A stretch of DNA of 7,670 nt from Reyranella sp. (GTDB lineage: Bacteria; Pseudomonadota; Alphaproteobacteria; Reyranellales; Reyranellaceae). This document shows positions 1 to 7,670 of this stretch, piece by piece. Under the pieces are notes generated by a model. The model did not search any database and had not been told where the DNA came from. It saw only the letters and a program-made list of their open reading frames with translations. The DNA is taken from assembly GCA_004296815.1 (NCBI GenBank), contig SCVT01000519.1:1-7670 (forward strand), given 5' to 3'. The translations under genes and the position numbers were made by a program. The stretch's first letter is position 1. Every line of letters starts with the position of its first letter.

Positions 1-588
1 CGTCGACCTTCCTGAGCACCCCCCGGGCGCTGTAGTAGGGCAACAGGGGCTCGGTCTGAGCCCGGTAAGCGGCCATACGCGTCTTCATGGTCTCTGCATT
101 GTCGTCCTTGCGGCGGGTGAACTCCTTGCCCCCGCAGACGTCGCAGACACCCTCGGCCTTCGGCCGCTTGAACTTGTCGTGGTAGCCCGTGCCGCACTTG
201 GCGCAGGAGAACCGGCCGACGATGCGTTCGGTCAGCGCCTTCTCGTCGACTTCCATCTCGACCACCCGGTCGAGCTTGCGGGCCGCCTCGGTCAGCATCT
301 TGTCCAGCGCCTTGGCCTGGGCCTCGGTGCGCGGGAAGCCGTCCAGGATGAAGCCCTTGGCGCAGTCGGGCTGCGCGATGCGGTCCTTGATCAGGCCGAC
401 CATCAGCTCGTCGGGGACCAGCTCGCCCCGCTCCATGATGCCCTTGGCCTTCTGGCCGAGTTCGCTGCCCGAGGCCACGGCGGCGCGCAGCATGTCGCCC
501 GTCGAAAGCTGGACCATGCCGCGCTCCTGCTGGAGGCGCTGCGCCTGGGTGCCCTTGCCGGCGCCCGGCGGTCCGAGAAGGATGATGT

Positions 589-592
<4 letters not shown>
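1..592 (-). CDS. adk: Adenylate kinase, long zinc-lid form, C-terminus cut by window edge
   Basis: Cytoplasmic enzyme that interconverts ATP + AMP and 2 ADP. The first 197 residues are visible. Seen: a P-loop GPPGAGKGT at residues 7-15, LSTGDMLR (29-36) and FILDGFPRT (81-89) of the AMP-binding and core regions, then a full LID domain (about 122-159) with Cys130, Cys133, Cys150 and Cys153. That Cys4 pattern is the structural zinc site of long-form adenylate kinases. RKDDN follows at 161-165. Long forms have about 215-220 residues, so some 20 residues are probably missing. The start ATG at 592-590 overlaps the secY stop in the sequence ATGA and fits the N-terminus MNIILLGPPG exactly. Only a weak AAGGG precedes it, so translation is probably coupled to secY. 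In alphaproteobacteria adk commonly lies between secY and rpsM, which would be the next gene off the left edge. Confidence 0.97.
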
Positions 593-1935
<1,343 letters not shown>

Positions 1936-1994
1936 GAAACCTCACGCGTGAACGACACAAGGGGGAAGCGACGCCCCCGTTGACGCCGTCCGGC
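1936..1994 (-). other. 59-base rplO-secY spacer with two inverted repeats
   Basis: This is the only gap longer than 31 bases in the cluster. Read on the minus strand it holds a GGGGG...CCCCC inverted repeat with an 8-base loop (1961-1978), a perfect 10-base palindrome TCACGCGTGA (1942-1951) and the secY Shine-Dalgarno GAGG (1940-1943), which overlaps the palindrome by two bases. GGCGTC also occurs twice, once on each side of AACGG. The G/C hairpin is followed by TTGTGT and not by a T-run, so it does not look like an intrinsic terminator. It may act as an mRNA stability or pausing element that sets SecY output below that of the ribosomal proteins, but this is inference. I see no convincing -35/-10 promoter. 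Confidence 0.45.
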
Positions 1995-2474
1995 TTACGC
2001 CGCCTCGGCCACGGGCTTGGGCGGCAGTTCGACCTTGCCGCCGGCCTTCTCGACCGCGGCGATCGCCGATGCCGAGGCACCCGCGACCTTCACTTCGATC
2101 TTGGCCTTGAGCTCGCCCTTGCCAAGGAGGCGCACGCCGTCCGCGGCATTCTTGAACAGGCCGGCGGCCAGCATGGCGGCCGCGTCGATCGGCTTGCCGG
2201 CGTCGAGCTTCTTGTCGTCGATCGCCTTCTGCAGCGTGCCGAGGTTCACGACCTGGTAGCTCTTCTGGTGCGGCGGACGGAAGCCGCGCTTCGGGATGCG
2301 GCGGTAGAGCGGCATCTGGCCGCCCTCGAAGCCCTTGATGGCGACGCCGGTACGCGACTTCTGGCCCTTGACGCCACGGCCGGCAGTCTTGCCCTTGCCC
2401 GAGCCGATGCCACGGCCGACACGCATGCGGCCCTTGCGGGCGCCCGGGTTGTCCGAGATCTGGTTCAGTCTCAT
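1995..2474 (-). CDS. rplO: 50S ribosomal protein L15
   Basis: Late-assembly protein of the large subunit that threads an extended N-terminal arm into 23S rRNA. It has 159 residues, slightly longer than the E. coli protein (144). Seen: the Gly/Arg/Lys-rich arm [20 protein letters not shown] (20-39), [18 protein letters not shown] (48-65), and the C-terminal globular signature with [19 protein letters not shown] (116-134) ending in AVEKAGG (140-146). The added length is a short Ala/Pro-rich tail. The ATG at 2474 opens with [14 protein letters not shown], the usual L15 start, and has the strongest Shine-Dalgarno in the window (GGAGGT) 8 bases upstream. It lies 31 bases after rpmD, and the stop is TAA. 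Confidence 0.99.
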   Translation of the reverse strand: MRLNQISDNPGARKGRMRVGRGIGSGKGKTAGRGVKGQKSRTGVAIKGFEGGQMPLYRRIPKRGFRPPHQKSYQVVNLGTLQKAIDDKKLDAGKPIDAAAMLAAGLFKNAADGVRLLGKGELKAKIEVKVAGASASAIAAVEKAGGKVELPPKPVAEAA

Positions 2475-2482
2475 CGTCTTAC

Positions 2483-2488
2483 ACCTCC
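2483..2488 (-). promoter_or_regulatory. Ribosome binding site of rplO
   Basis: GGAGGT on the minus strand, 8 bases before the rplO ATG, is a near-complete anti-16S match. A second GGAG lies further upstream in the same 31-base gap, next to the rpmD stop. It is the least stop-coupled of the ribosomal gene starts here, which suggests independent ribosome entry at rplO. Confidence 0.85.
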
Positions 2489-2505
2489 GCGCCTTGGCTC
2501 CTCGC

Positions 2506-2700
2506 CTAGCGCGCTTCCTCTTCGACGCGCACCAGGTGGCGCACCTTGTTGATCATGCCGCGCACCTCGGGGGTATCCACGAGCTCGCTGGTGCGATGGC
2601 GCTTGTTCAGCTTCAACCCGATCAGCGTCGCACGCTGGTCTTCCGTGCGGCCGATGTGGCTGCCGGTCTGGGTGATCTTGATGGTCTTGCCCTTGGCCAT
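2506..2700 (-). CDS. rpmD: 50S ribosomal protein L30
   Basis: Small large-subunit protein, 64 residues, within the usual 58-65. Seen: the N-terminal strand [18 protein letters not shown] (1-18), a helix around [20 protein letters not shown] (21-40) that carries the family's core LIGLKLNKR pattern, and the final strand region [15 protein letters not shown] (48-62). The ATG at 2700 lies 11 bases after the rpsE stop, and the Shine-Dalgarno GGGAG starts directly after that stop (TAGGGAG). Overlapping minus-strand reading in another frame gives only low-complexity Arg/Pro-rich sequence, so this frame is the real one. The stop is TAG. Confidence 0.98.
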   Translation of the reverse strand: MAKGKTIKITQTGSHIGRTEDQRATLIGLKLNKRHRTSELVDTPEVRGMINKVRHLVRVEEEAR

Positions 2701-2711
2701 TGTCCGGCTCC

Positions 2712-3302
2712 CTAGGCCGCCGCTTCGGCGGTGGTCTCGTCGCGACGGCCGAGCAGGTCACCGACCTTCTTGCCGCGGCGGGTGGCGACCATGCGCGGCG
2801 AGTTCAGCTGCTCGAGCGCCTTGAACGTCGCCTTGATCATGTTGTGCGGGTTCGACGTGCCGACCGACTTGGCGACGATGTCCTTGACGCCGAGCGTCTC
2901 GAACACCGCGCGCATCGGGCCGCCGGCGATGATGCCGGTGCCGGCCGGGGCGGCGCGCAGCGTCACCTTGCCGGCGCCGAAGCGGCCGCGAACGTCGTGA
3001 TGCAGCGTGCGGCCGTCGCGCAGCGGCACACGGATCAGGCCGCGCTTGGCGGCTTCCGTGGCCTTGCGGATCGCCTCGGGAACCTCACGCGCCTTGCCGG
3101 CGCCGTGGCCGACGCGGCCACGCTGGTCGCCGACGACGACGATCGCCGCGAAGGCGAAGCGCCGACCGCCCTTCACCACCTTCGCGACGCGATTGATGGT
3201 GACGAGCTTGTCGGTCAGTTCGTTTTCTTCGTCGCGCTCGCGGTCGCGACCACGCTCGCGCTCACGCGGCGGACGGCCGGAACCAGAGGGTGAACGAGCC
3301 AT
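2712..3302 (-). CDS. rpsE: 30S ribosomal protein S5
   Basis: Small-subunit protein at the back of the decoding centre, involved in accuracy and in the mRNA entry pore with S3 and S4. It has 196 residues; E. coli S5 has 167. The extra length is a charged N-terminal extension rich in Arg and Glu (about 8-28) and an Ala/Thr-rich tail. Seen: the double-stranded-RNA-binding domain from about 30, with [20 protein letters not shown] (38-57). This includes the loop where spectinomycin-resistance changes arise in other bacteria, and here it looks wild type. [20 protein letters not shown] (62-81) follows. The C-terminal domain has [19 protein letters not shown] (117-135) and [18 protein letters not shown] (146-163). 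The ATG at 3302 has GGGAG 7 bases upstream. The gene follows rplR after 14 bases. Confidence 0.99.
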   Translation of the reverse strand: MARSPSGSGRPPRERERGRDRERDEENELTDKLVTINRVAKVVKGGRRFAFAAIVVVGDQRGRVGHGAGKAREVPEAIRKATEAAKRGLIRVPLRDGRTLHHDVRGRFGAGKVTLRAAPAGTGIIAGGPMRAVFETLGVKDIVAKSVGTSNPHNMIKATFKALEQLNSPRMVATRRGKKVGDLLGRRDETTAEAAA

Positions 3303-3316
3303 GTGCTAACTCCCGA

Positions 3317-3679
3317 TCAGAACGACAGGCCGCCCTCACGGGCGGCAGTGGCCAGCGCTGCGATGCGGCCGTGATAGATGTAACCGCCGCGGTCGAAGAT
3401 GACTTCCTTCACGCCGGCCGCGATGGCGCGGGCGGCGATCAGCTTGCCAACCTCGACGGCGGCGCCCTTGTCGGCGCCGGTCTTGAGCTTGCCCTTGACG
3501 TCCTTGTCGAGCGACGAGGCGGCGGCGAGGGTCAGGCCCTGACGGTCGTCGATGACCTGGGCATAGATGTGCTTGCCCGAGCGGAACACGCTGAGGCGAG
3601 GACGGCCGCCGGCGGCCTGGCGCAGCGCGTAGCGCGTGCGCCGCTGGCGGCGGGCGAAAAGGGCATTGCGATCGGACAT
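3317..3679 (-). CDS. rplR: 50S ribosomal protein L18
   Basis: Large-subunit protein that binds 5S rRNA together with L5 and anchors it in the central protuberance. It has 120 residues, typical of the family (117-120). Seen: a basic N-terminal tail [14 protein letters not shown] (7-20), [20 protein letters not shown] (26-45) and the C-terminal [20 protein letters not shown] (95-114) followed by EGGLSF. The ATG at 3679 lies 12 bases after the rplF stop. AGAGG spans that stop codon (TAGAGG) and serves as the Shine-Dalgarno. The stop is TGA, 14 bases before rpsE. Confidence 0.99.
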   Translation of the reverse strand: MSDRNALFARRQRRTRYALRQAAGGRPRLSVFRSGKHIYAQVIDDRQGLTLAAASSLDKDVKGKLKTGADKGAAVEVGKLIAARAIAAGVKEVIFDRGGYIYHGRIAALATAAREGGLSF

Positions 3680-3691
3680 GTTCTGTCGCCT

Positions 3692-4225
3692 CTACTTCTT
3701 CTTGCCTTCCTTGCGCCGGATCGTCTCGGTCGAGTACTTGATGCCCTTGCCCTTGTAGGGCTCGGGCGGACGCAGGCTGCGGATCTCGGCCGCAATCTGG
3801 CCAACGCGCTGACGATCGGCGCCGGAAATCTCGATCTCGGTCGGCTTCGGCGCCTTGATCTGGATACCGGCCGGAATGGGGATCTCGACATCGTGGCTGA
3901 AGCCAAGCTGCATCTTCAGCATCTTGGCATCGGCCTGGGCGCGGTAACCGACGCCGTTGATCTCGAGGTTGATGGTGAACCCGTCCGAGACACCCTTCAC
4001 GAGGTTGCTCGCCAGGTTGCGCGCCGTGCCCCACTGCATGCGGGCGCGGCGGCTCTCCGAGCGCGGCTTGAACACCAGACCCTCGGCTTCCTTGGCGACG
4101 GAGACGTCGTCATGGACCGTGAGCTGCAGTTCGCCCCGCTTGCCCTTGGCCTTGAGATGCTGGCCCTTGAGCTCGATGGTGACACCGGCCGGGATGACGA
4201 CCGGGTTTTTGCCGACGCGCGACAT
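3692..4225 (-). CDS. rplF: 50S ribosomal protein L6
   Basis: Large-subunit protein near the factor-binding site and sarcin-ricin loop; it supports EF-G and EF-Tu action. It has 177 residues, exactly the family length. Two similar domains can be seen: N-terminal MSRVGKNPVVIPAGVTIELK (1-20) through NLVKGVSDGF (74-83), and C-terminal from NGVGYRAQ (90-97). The C-terminal domain ends with the L6 signature PEPYKGKGIKY (154-164), then a Lys-rich tail. The ATG at 4225 comes only 2 bases after the rpsH stop. Its Shine-Dalgarno (AGGTG) is embedded in the last codons of rpsH, so the two genes are probably translationally coupled. The stop is TAG. Confidence 0.99.
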   Translation of the reverse strand: MSRVGKNPVVIPAGVTIELKGQHLKAKGKRGELQLTVHDDVSVAKEAEGLVFKPRSESRRARMQWGTARNLASNLVKGVSDGFTINLEINGVGYRAQADAKMLKMQLGFSHDVEIPIPAGIQIKAPKPTEIEISGADRQRVGQIAAEIRSLRPPEPYKGKGIKYSTETIRRKEGKKK

Positions 4226-4227
4226 GG

Positions 4228-4626
4228 TCAGAACACCTTGCAGATGACTTCGCCGCCGACATTGGCGGCACGCGCCTCGGCGTCGGACATGACGCCGCGC
4301 GGCGTGGACAGGATCGAGATGCCGAGGCCGTTGAAGTGGCGCGGCAGCTCGCGGATCTTCGAATAGACGCGGCGACCCGGGGTGGAGACGCGCTTGATCT
4401 CCTTGATGACCGGACGGCCGTTGTCATACTTCAGCTCGACGCGAATCTCCTTCACGCCGGGCCGCAGCTCTTCCTCGAACCAGCCGCGGATATAGCCCTC
4501 GCGCTGGAGCACATCGAGAACACTCGACCGCATGCGCGAGGCCGGCACGGTCACGCTGTCGAGGCGTGCCGACTGGCCGTTGCGGATACGGGTCAGCAAA
4601 TCGCCGACGGGATCTGTCATCGCCAT
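4228..4626 (-). CDS. rpsH: 30S ribosomal protein S8
   Basis: Primary 16S rRNA-binding protein of the small-subunit platform. In E. coli it also represses the spc operon by binding its mRNA near rplE. It has 132 residues, typical of the family. Seen: MAMTDPVGDLLTRIRNGQ (1-18), SRMRSSVLDVLQREGYIRG (30-48) and the C-terminal signature NGLGISILSTPRGVMSDAEA (99-118). The frame stays open further upstream, but that part overlaps rpsN and is low-complexity. I chose the ATG at 4626 because GGGAGA lies about 10 bases before it and S8 proteins begin this way. The ATG at 4620 is a less well spaced alternative that loses only two residues. The stop is TGA, 2 bases before rplF. Confidence 0.98.
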   Translation of the reverse strand: MAMTDPVGDLLTRIRNGQSARLDSVTVPASRMRSSVLDVLQREGYIRGWFEEELRPGVKEIRVELKYDNGRPVIKEIKRVSTPGRRVYSKIRELPRHFNGLGISILSTPRGVMSDAEARAANVGGEVICKVF

Positions 4627-4636
4627 GGTTCTACGG

Positions 4637-4642
4637 TCTCCC
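4637..4642 (-). promoter_or_regulatory. Ribosome binding site that fixes the rpsH start
   Basis: GGGAGA in the 17-base rpsN-rpsH gap. It lies 10 bases before the ATG at 4626 and 16 before the in-frame ATG at 4620, so it favours the upstream start (MAMTDP...). It also rules out the longer reading that would run back into rpsN. Confidence 0.75.
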
Positions 4643-4643
4643 G

Positions 4644-4949
4644 TTACCAGCTCGACTTCACGACGCCGGGCAGAGCGCCCAGCGACGCGAGCTGACGCAG
4701 CGCAAGGCGCGACAGCTTGAACTTGCGGTACACGGCCCGCGGACGACCCGTGAGCTCGCACCGATTGCGGATGCGCGTCGGCGAGGAGTTGCGCGGCAGG
4801 TCGGCGAGCTTGAGCCTCGCCCCGAACCGCTCCTCCGGCGTCAACTTGTCGTCGACGGCCATCGCCTTGAGCTTGGCGCGCCTGGCAGCGTACTGCTTCG
4901 CCATCTTGATGCGCCGGTTGTTCTTCTCGACTGAACTCGTCTTGGCCAT
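4644..4949 (-). CDS. rpsN: 30S ribosomal protein S14, long zinc-free form
   Basis: Small-subunit head protein needed for assembly around 16S helix 34-43, next to S3 and S10. It has 101 residues, the long type that is usual in proteobacteria. The short type of about 61 residues carries a CxxC zinc ribbon. Here there is only one cysteine (Cys64), so no zinc site. Seen: a basic helical N-terminal half with [20 protein letters not shown] (10-29), then the C-terminal signature [20 protein letters not shown] (61-80) and [11 protein letters not shown] (81-91), ending with the usual KSSW. The ATG at 4949 has GGAG 6 bases upstream in a 14-base gap after rplE. The stop is TAA. Confidence 0.99.
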   Translation of the reverse strand: MAKTSSVEKNNRRIKMAKQYAARRAKLKAMAVDDKLTPEERFGARLKLADLPRNSSPTRIRNRCELTGRPRAVYRKFKLSRLALRQLASLGALPGVVKSSW

Positions 4950-4963
4950 TTTGTTCTCCGGCC

Positions 4964-5506
4964 TCAGTTCACGAACGGGAAGTCGAAGCCGCGGAGAAGC
5001 GCTCGGGCTTCCGCGTCCGTCTTCGCCGACGTGCAGATGATGATGTCCATGCCCCGCACCATGTCGACCTTGTCGTAGTCGATCTCGGGGAACACGATTT
5101 GCTCCTTCAGGCCCATGGCGTAGTTGCCATTGCCGTCGAACGACTTGCCGTTCAGCCCGCGGAAGTCGCGGACGCGCGGCAGGGCGATGTTCACCAGGCG
5201 ATCGATGAACTCGTACATGCGATCGCGGCGCAGCGTGACCTTGGCGCCGATCGCCATGCCCTCGCGCAGCTTGAAGGTCGCGATCGACTTGCGCGACCGG
5301 GTGACGACCGGCTTCTGGCCGGTGATCGCCGTCAGGTCGGCCACGGCGCCATCGACGGCCTTGCGGTCGTTGACCGCCTCGCCGACGCCCATGTTGATCA
5401 CGATCTTCTCGATCTTCGGCACCTCGAAGGCGTTCTTGTACGAGAACTCCTTCGTGAGCGCGTCACGAACGGTCTTCTTGTAGTGGTCTTGCAGTCGCGC
5501 GGGCAT
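4964..5506 (-). CDS. rplE: 50S ribosomal protein L5
   Basis: 5S rRNA-binding protein of the central protuberance; it also touches P-site tRNA and forms bridge B1b with S13. It has 180 residues, the family's length. Seen: the L5 signature [16 protein letters not shown] (29-44), [20 protein letters not shown] (63-82), the RDFRGL element (113-118), and [20 protein letters not shown] (152-171) with the FDFPF end. The ATG at 5506 follows rplX by 12 bases. AGGAGA overlaps the rplX TAG stop and serves as the Shine-Dalgarno. The start codon lies in the loop of a small predicted hairpin. In E. coli the S8 repressor site for this operon is at the rplX-rplE junction, so this is where autogenous control would be expected. 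The stop is TGA. Confidence 0.99.
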   Translation of the reverse strand: MPARLQDHYKKTVRDALTKEFSYKNAFEVPKIEKIVINMGVGEAVNDRKAVDGAVADLTAITGQKPVVTRSRKSIATFKLREGMAIGAKVTLRRDRMYEFIDRLVNIALPRVRDFRGLNGKSFDGNGNYAMGLKEQIVFPEIDYDKVDMVRGMDIIICTSAKTDAEARALLRGFDFPFVN

Positions 5507-5513
5507 TGACCCG
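5500..5513 (-). promoter_or_regulatory. Short inverted repeat with the rplE start codon in its loop
   Basis: On the minus strand CGGG-TCAATG-CCCG forms a perfect 4-base stem whose 6-base loop contains the rplE ATG. The upstream arm follows the Shine-Dalgarno. E. coli S8 represses the spc operon by acting at the equivalent junction. The match here is one of location only: I could not recognise the S8-binding core seen in 16S helix 21. A 4-base repeat in GC-rich DNA can easily arise by chance. Confidence 0.25.
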
Positions 5514-5518
5514 TTCTC

Positions 5519-5842
5519 CTAGCGGTCGATGGTCTCGCCGGAGGCGCGCGCAATGCGCACCTTACGGCCGTCTTCCAGGAACTTGAAACCGACCTTGGTC
5601 GGCTTGTCCGTCTTCGGGTCGAGCAAGGCCACGTTCGACACGTGGATCGAGGCCTCGCGTTCGATGATGCCACCCTGCTCGGTGCGGCTCGGCTTGGTGT
5701 GGCGCTTGATCATGTTCGCGCCGGAGACGACGACGCGCTGCTCTTTCGGAAGCACGCGCAGGACGTCGCCCACTTTGCCCTTGCTGCCACCGGTGATGAC
5801 CTTCACCCGGTCGCCCTTCTTGATCTTCAGCTTGGTCGCCAT
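5519..5842 (-). CDS. rplX: 50S ribosomal protein L24
   Basis: Assembly-initiating large-subunit protein that binds the 5' end of 23S rRNA; it sits near the polypeptide exit. It has 107 residues, typical (102-107). Seen: the KOW motif within [20 protein letters not shown] (8-27), then [12 protein letters not shown] (41-52), [20 protein letters not shown] (57-76) and the C-terminal [17 protein letters not shown] (83-99), wording common in alphaproteobacteria. The ATG at 5842 follows the rplN stop by only 3 bases. A GGAGG inside the last rplN codons, 11 bases upstream, is its Shine-Dalgarno, so coupling to rplN is likely. The TAG stop runs directly into the rplE ribosome binding site. Confidence 0.99.
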   Translation of the reverse strand: MATKLKIKKGDRVKVITGGSKGKVGDVLRVLPKEQRVVVSGANMIKRHTKPSRTEQGGIIEREASIHVSNVALLDPKTDKPTKVGFKFLEDGRKVRIARASGETIDR

Positions 5843-5845
5843 GGC

Positions 5846-6214
5846 TTAGAGGACCTCCGGCGCGAGCGAGATGATCTTCATGAACTTCTTGGCGCGCAGC
5901 TCGCGGGTCACCGGTCCGAAGATACGGGTGCCGATGGGCTCGTCCTGCTTGCTGATCAGCACGGCGGCGTTGCGATCGAAGCGGATCGCGCTGCCGTCGA
6001 CGCGGCGCAGCGGGAACGACGTGCGGACGACGACGGCGCGATGCACCTCGCCCTTCTTCACGCGGCCGCGCGGAATGGCTTCCTTGATCGACACGACGAT
6101 GACGTCGCCGACGCTCGCATACTTGCGGCGCGAGCCGCCCAGCACCTTGATGCACTGGACTCGACGGGCGCCCGAATTGTCGGCGACCTCGAGGTTGGTT
6201 CGCATCTGAATCAT
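5846..6214 (-). CDS. rplN: 50S ribosomal protein L14
   Basis: Highly conserved large-subunit protein that forms intersubunit bridges with 16S rRNA and contacts L19; it is the usual first gene of the spc operon. It has 122 residues, the exact family length. Seen: [20 protein letters not shown] (1-20), [20 protein letters not shown] (25-44), the L14 signature around [19 protein letters not shown] (59-77) with FDRNAAVLI, and the end [20 protein letters not shown] (100-119). The ATG at 6214 has GGAG 8 bases upstream. The gap from rpsQ is only 18 bases; E. coli has a separate spc promoter in a longer gap here, for which there is no room. The stop is TAA. Confidence 0.99.
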   Translation of the reverse strand: MIQMRTNLEVADNSGARRVQCIKVLGGSRRKYASVGDVIVVSIKEAIPRGRVKKGEVHRAVVVRTSFPLRRVDGSAIRFDRNAAVLISKQDEPIGTRIFGPVTRELRAKKFMKIISLAPEVL

Positions 6215-6232
6215 GACTGCTGCTCCGACCGC

Positions 6233-6481
6233 CTAAGCCTTCGCGCCTTCGACCAGAACTTCCCAGCTCTTGGTCTTGGACAGCGGACGGCACTCGCGGA
6301 TACGCACGATCTCGCCGACCTTGCCCTTGTAGGCATTGGCTTCGTCGTGGGCGTGGTACTTCTTCGACTTGCGGATGAACTTCTTGTAGATCGGGTGCTG
6401 AATGCGCCGTTCGACCTTCACGACGATGGTCTTGTCCATCTTGTCGCTGACGACGACGCCTTCGAGAATTCGCTTCGGCAT
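6233..6481 (-). CDS. rpsQ: 30S ribosomal protein S17
   Basis: Primary 16S rRNA-binding protein with an OB fold, acting early in 5'-domain assembly. It has 82 residues, typical (78-88). Seen: [20 protein letters not shown] (1-20), [20 protein letters not shown] (23-42) with the RNA-binding loop, HDEAN (45-49), and the S17 signature [18 protein letters not shown] (56-73). The ATG at 6481 is 10 bases after the rpmC stop. The Shine-Dalgarno GGAG starts directly after that stop (TAAGGAG). The stop is TAG, 18 bases before rplN. It is the last gene of the S10 part of the cluster. Confidence 0.99.
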   Translation of the reverse strand: MPKRILEGVVVSDKMDKTIVVKVERRIQHPIYKKFIRKSKKYHAHDEANAYKGKVGEIVRIRECRPLSKTKSWEVLVEGAKA

Positions 6482-6491
6482 CTCTTGCTCC

Positions 6492-6683
6492 TTAACCCGC
6501 GGCCTTCTCGCCCAGCACCGTCTTGATGCGGGCGATGTCGCGGCGCACCTGGCGCGCGCGGGCGGTCTTCTGCAGCTGGCCGCCTGCCTTCTGGAAGCGC
6601 AGGTTGAACGCCTCCTTGCGCAGGTTGCCGAGCTCGTTCTTAAGCTCGTCCTTGGTCTTGGGGCGCAGATCAGTGGCCTTCAT
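6492..6683 (-). CDS. rpmC: 50S ribosomal protein L29
   Basis: Small helical large-subunit protein at the polypeptide exit, part of the docking site for trigger factor and SRP with L23. It has 63 residues, as expected (about 60-70). Seen: [20 protein letters not shown] (1-20), the core [20 protein letters not shown] (21-40) and [19 protein letters not shown] (42-60), the usual two-helix hairpin. The same frame stays open upstream to 6923, but that part overlaps rplP in another frame and reads as low-complexity Arg/Gly. I therefore chose the ATG at 6683, which has GGGAGA 5 bases upstream and lies 11 bases after the rplP stop. The stop is TAA. Confidence 0.98.
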   Translation of the reverse strand: MKATDLRPKTKDELKNELGNLRKEAFNLRFQKAGGQLQKTARARQVRRDIARIKTVLGEKAAG

Positions 6684-6688
6684 ATCCG

Positions 6689-6694
6689 TCTCCC
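6689..6694 (-). promoter_or_regulatory. Ribosome binding site that fixes the rpmC start
   Basis: GGGAGA begins on the base right after the rplP TGA stop and sits 5 bases before the ATG at 6683. It supports that ATG as the rpmC start over any codon further upstream in the same open frame, and suggests that ribosomes ending rplP reinitiate here. Confidence 0.7.
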
Positions 6695-7114
6695 TCAACC
6701 CTCGACGCCGACGCGGGCGACGAAACGAGTCTTGATCGGAAGCTTCGCGGCGGCGAGCGCCAGCGCTTCCTTGGCGACCGTCACCGGCACGCCCTCGAGC
6801 TCGAACAGGACGCGGCCCGGCTTCACGCGCGCCGCCCAGAACTCGGGCGCGCCCTTGCCGGAGCCCATGCGGACCTCGGCCGGCTTCTTCGACACCGGAA
6901 CGTCCGGGAACACGCGGATCCACACGCGGCCGGCACGCTTCATGTGACGCGTGATGGCACGGCGGGCGGCCTCGATCTGGCGCGCCGTCAGGCGGTCCGG
7001 CTCCATCGCCTTCAGCCCATAGGAGCCGAAGTCGAGGTTGAAGCCGCCCTTGGCCGCGCCGTGGATGCGGCCCTTGAAGGCCTTGCGGTACTTGGTGCGC
7101 TTGGGTTGCAGCAT
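6695..7114 (-). CDS. rplP: 50S ribosomal protein L16
   Basis: Large-subunit protein that organises the A-site side of the peptidyl transferase region. It has 139 residues, typical (136-140). Seen: [20 protein letters not shown] (1-20), [20 protein letters not shown] (29-48), [20 protein letters not shown] (51-70) and the conserved loop [13 protein letters not shown] (81-93). Arg82 matches by context E. coli Arg81, the residue that the oxygenase YcfD/RoxA hydroxylates. The C-terminal half has [12 protein letters not shown]. The ATG at 7114 is 6 bases after the rpsC stop. AGAGGG inside the last rpsC codons is the probable Shine-Dalgarno. The stop is TGA, 11 bases before rpmC. Confidence 0.99.
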   Translation of the reverse strand: MLQPKRTKYRKAFKGRIHGAAKGGFNLDFGSYGLKAMEPDRLTARQIEAARRAITRHMKRAGRVWIRVFPDVPVSKKPAEVRMGSGKGAPEFWAARVKPGRVLFELEGVPVTVAKEALALAAAKLPIKTRFVARVGVEG

Positions 7115-7120
7115 GATGAC

Positions 7121-7670
<550 letters not shown>

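Noticed and set aside
1961..1978. Intrinsic terminator between rplO and secY
   Set aside because: The stem is only five G-C pairs and no T-run follows it in the direction of transcription; secY continues the operon.
3290..4366. Plus-strand open frame (358 codons) across rplR, rplF and part of rpsH
   Set aside because: It spans several real gene boundaries on the other strand and has no family resemblance; it is a codon-bias shadow.
4627..4761. Upstream extension of the rpsH frame
   Set aside because: It overlaps rpsN and is low-complexity; S8 proteins start at the MAMTDP position.
5562..6293. Minus-strand open frame (243 codons) in another frame across rpsQ, rplN and rplX
   Set aside because: Arg/Gly/Gln-rich frame-shifted reading of recognised ribosomal genes.
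5642..6526. Plus-strand open frame (294 codons) opposite rplX, rplN and rpsQ
   Set aside because: Low-complexity Ala/Asp/Leu/His composition, no motif, no convincing ribosome binding site; antisense shadow.
6684..6923. Upstream extension of the rpmC frame
   Set aside because: It overlaps rplP in a different frame and does not resemble L29; the ATG at 6683 has a good ribosome binding site and gives the family length.

Overview
The window is an internal slice of the S10-spc ribosomal protein cluster of a high-GC bacterium. Every gene lies on the minus strand, so transcription runs from base 7670 towards base 1. In that order the genes are rpsC (5' end missing), rplP, rpmC, rpsQ, rplN, rplX, rplE, rpsN, rpsH, rplF, rplR, rpsE, rpmD, rplO, secY and adk (3' end missing). 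All sixteen are read with intact frames, and I see no tRNA, rRNA, mobile element, CRISPR array or cargo gene.

The organism is most likely an alphaproteobacterium, perhaps of the Rhodospirillales/Reyranella-like kind. The reasons are the strong G/C preference at third codon positions, the order secY-adk with no rpmJ after secY, the long zinc-free form of S14, a short S3 tail, and the wording of S3, L24 and S5. The order within the class is inferred from protein wording and is not certain.

Layout: 7670-6233 carries the end of the S10 part (S3, L16, L29, S17). 6214-1995 carries the spc part (L14, L24, L5, S14, S8, L6, L18, S5, L30, L15). 1935-589 is SecY, the channel of the Sec translocon, and 592-1 is adenylate kinase. 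Gaps between ribosomal genes are 2-31 bases. Only the rplO-secY gap (59 bases) is longer, and secY and adk overlap by four bases. The S10 and spc parts are joined by just 18 bases, so the whole block probably forms one transcription unit whose promoter lies beyond the right edge. No stretch of 300 bases lacks a gene.

The genes work together in making and using ribosomes: small- and large-subunit proteins are made in step from one message, SecY gives ribosomes a membrane exit for nascent proteins, and Adk keeps AMP/ADP/ATP in balance. This is an ordinary core region. I found no new system; the findings are small points of translational architecture and possible mRNA structure.
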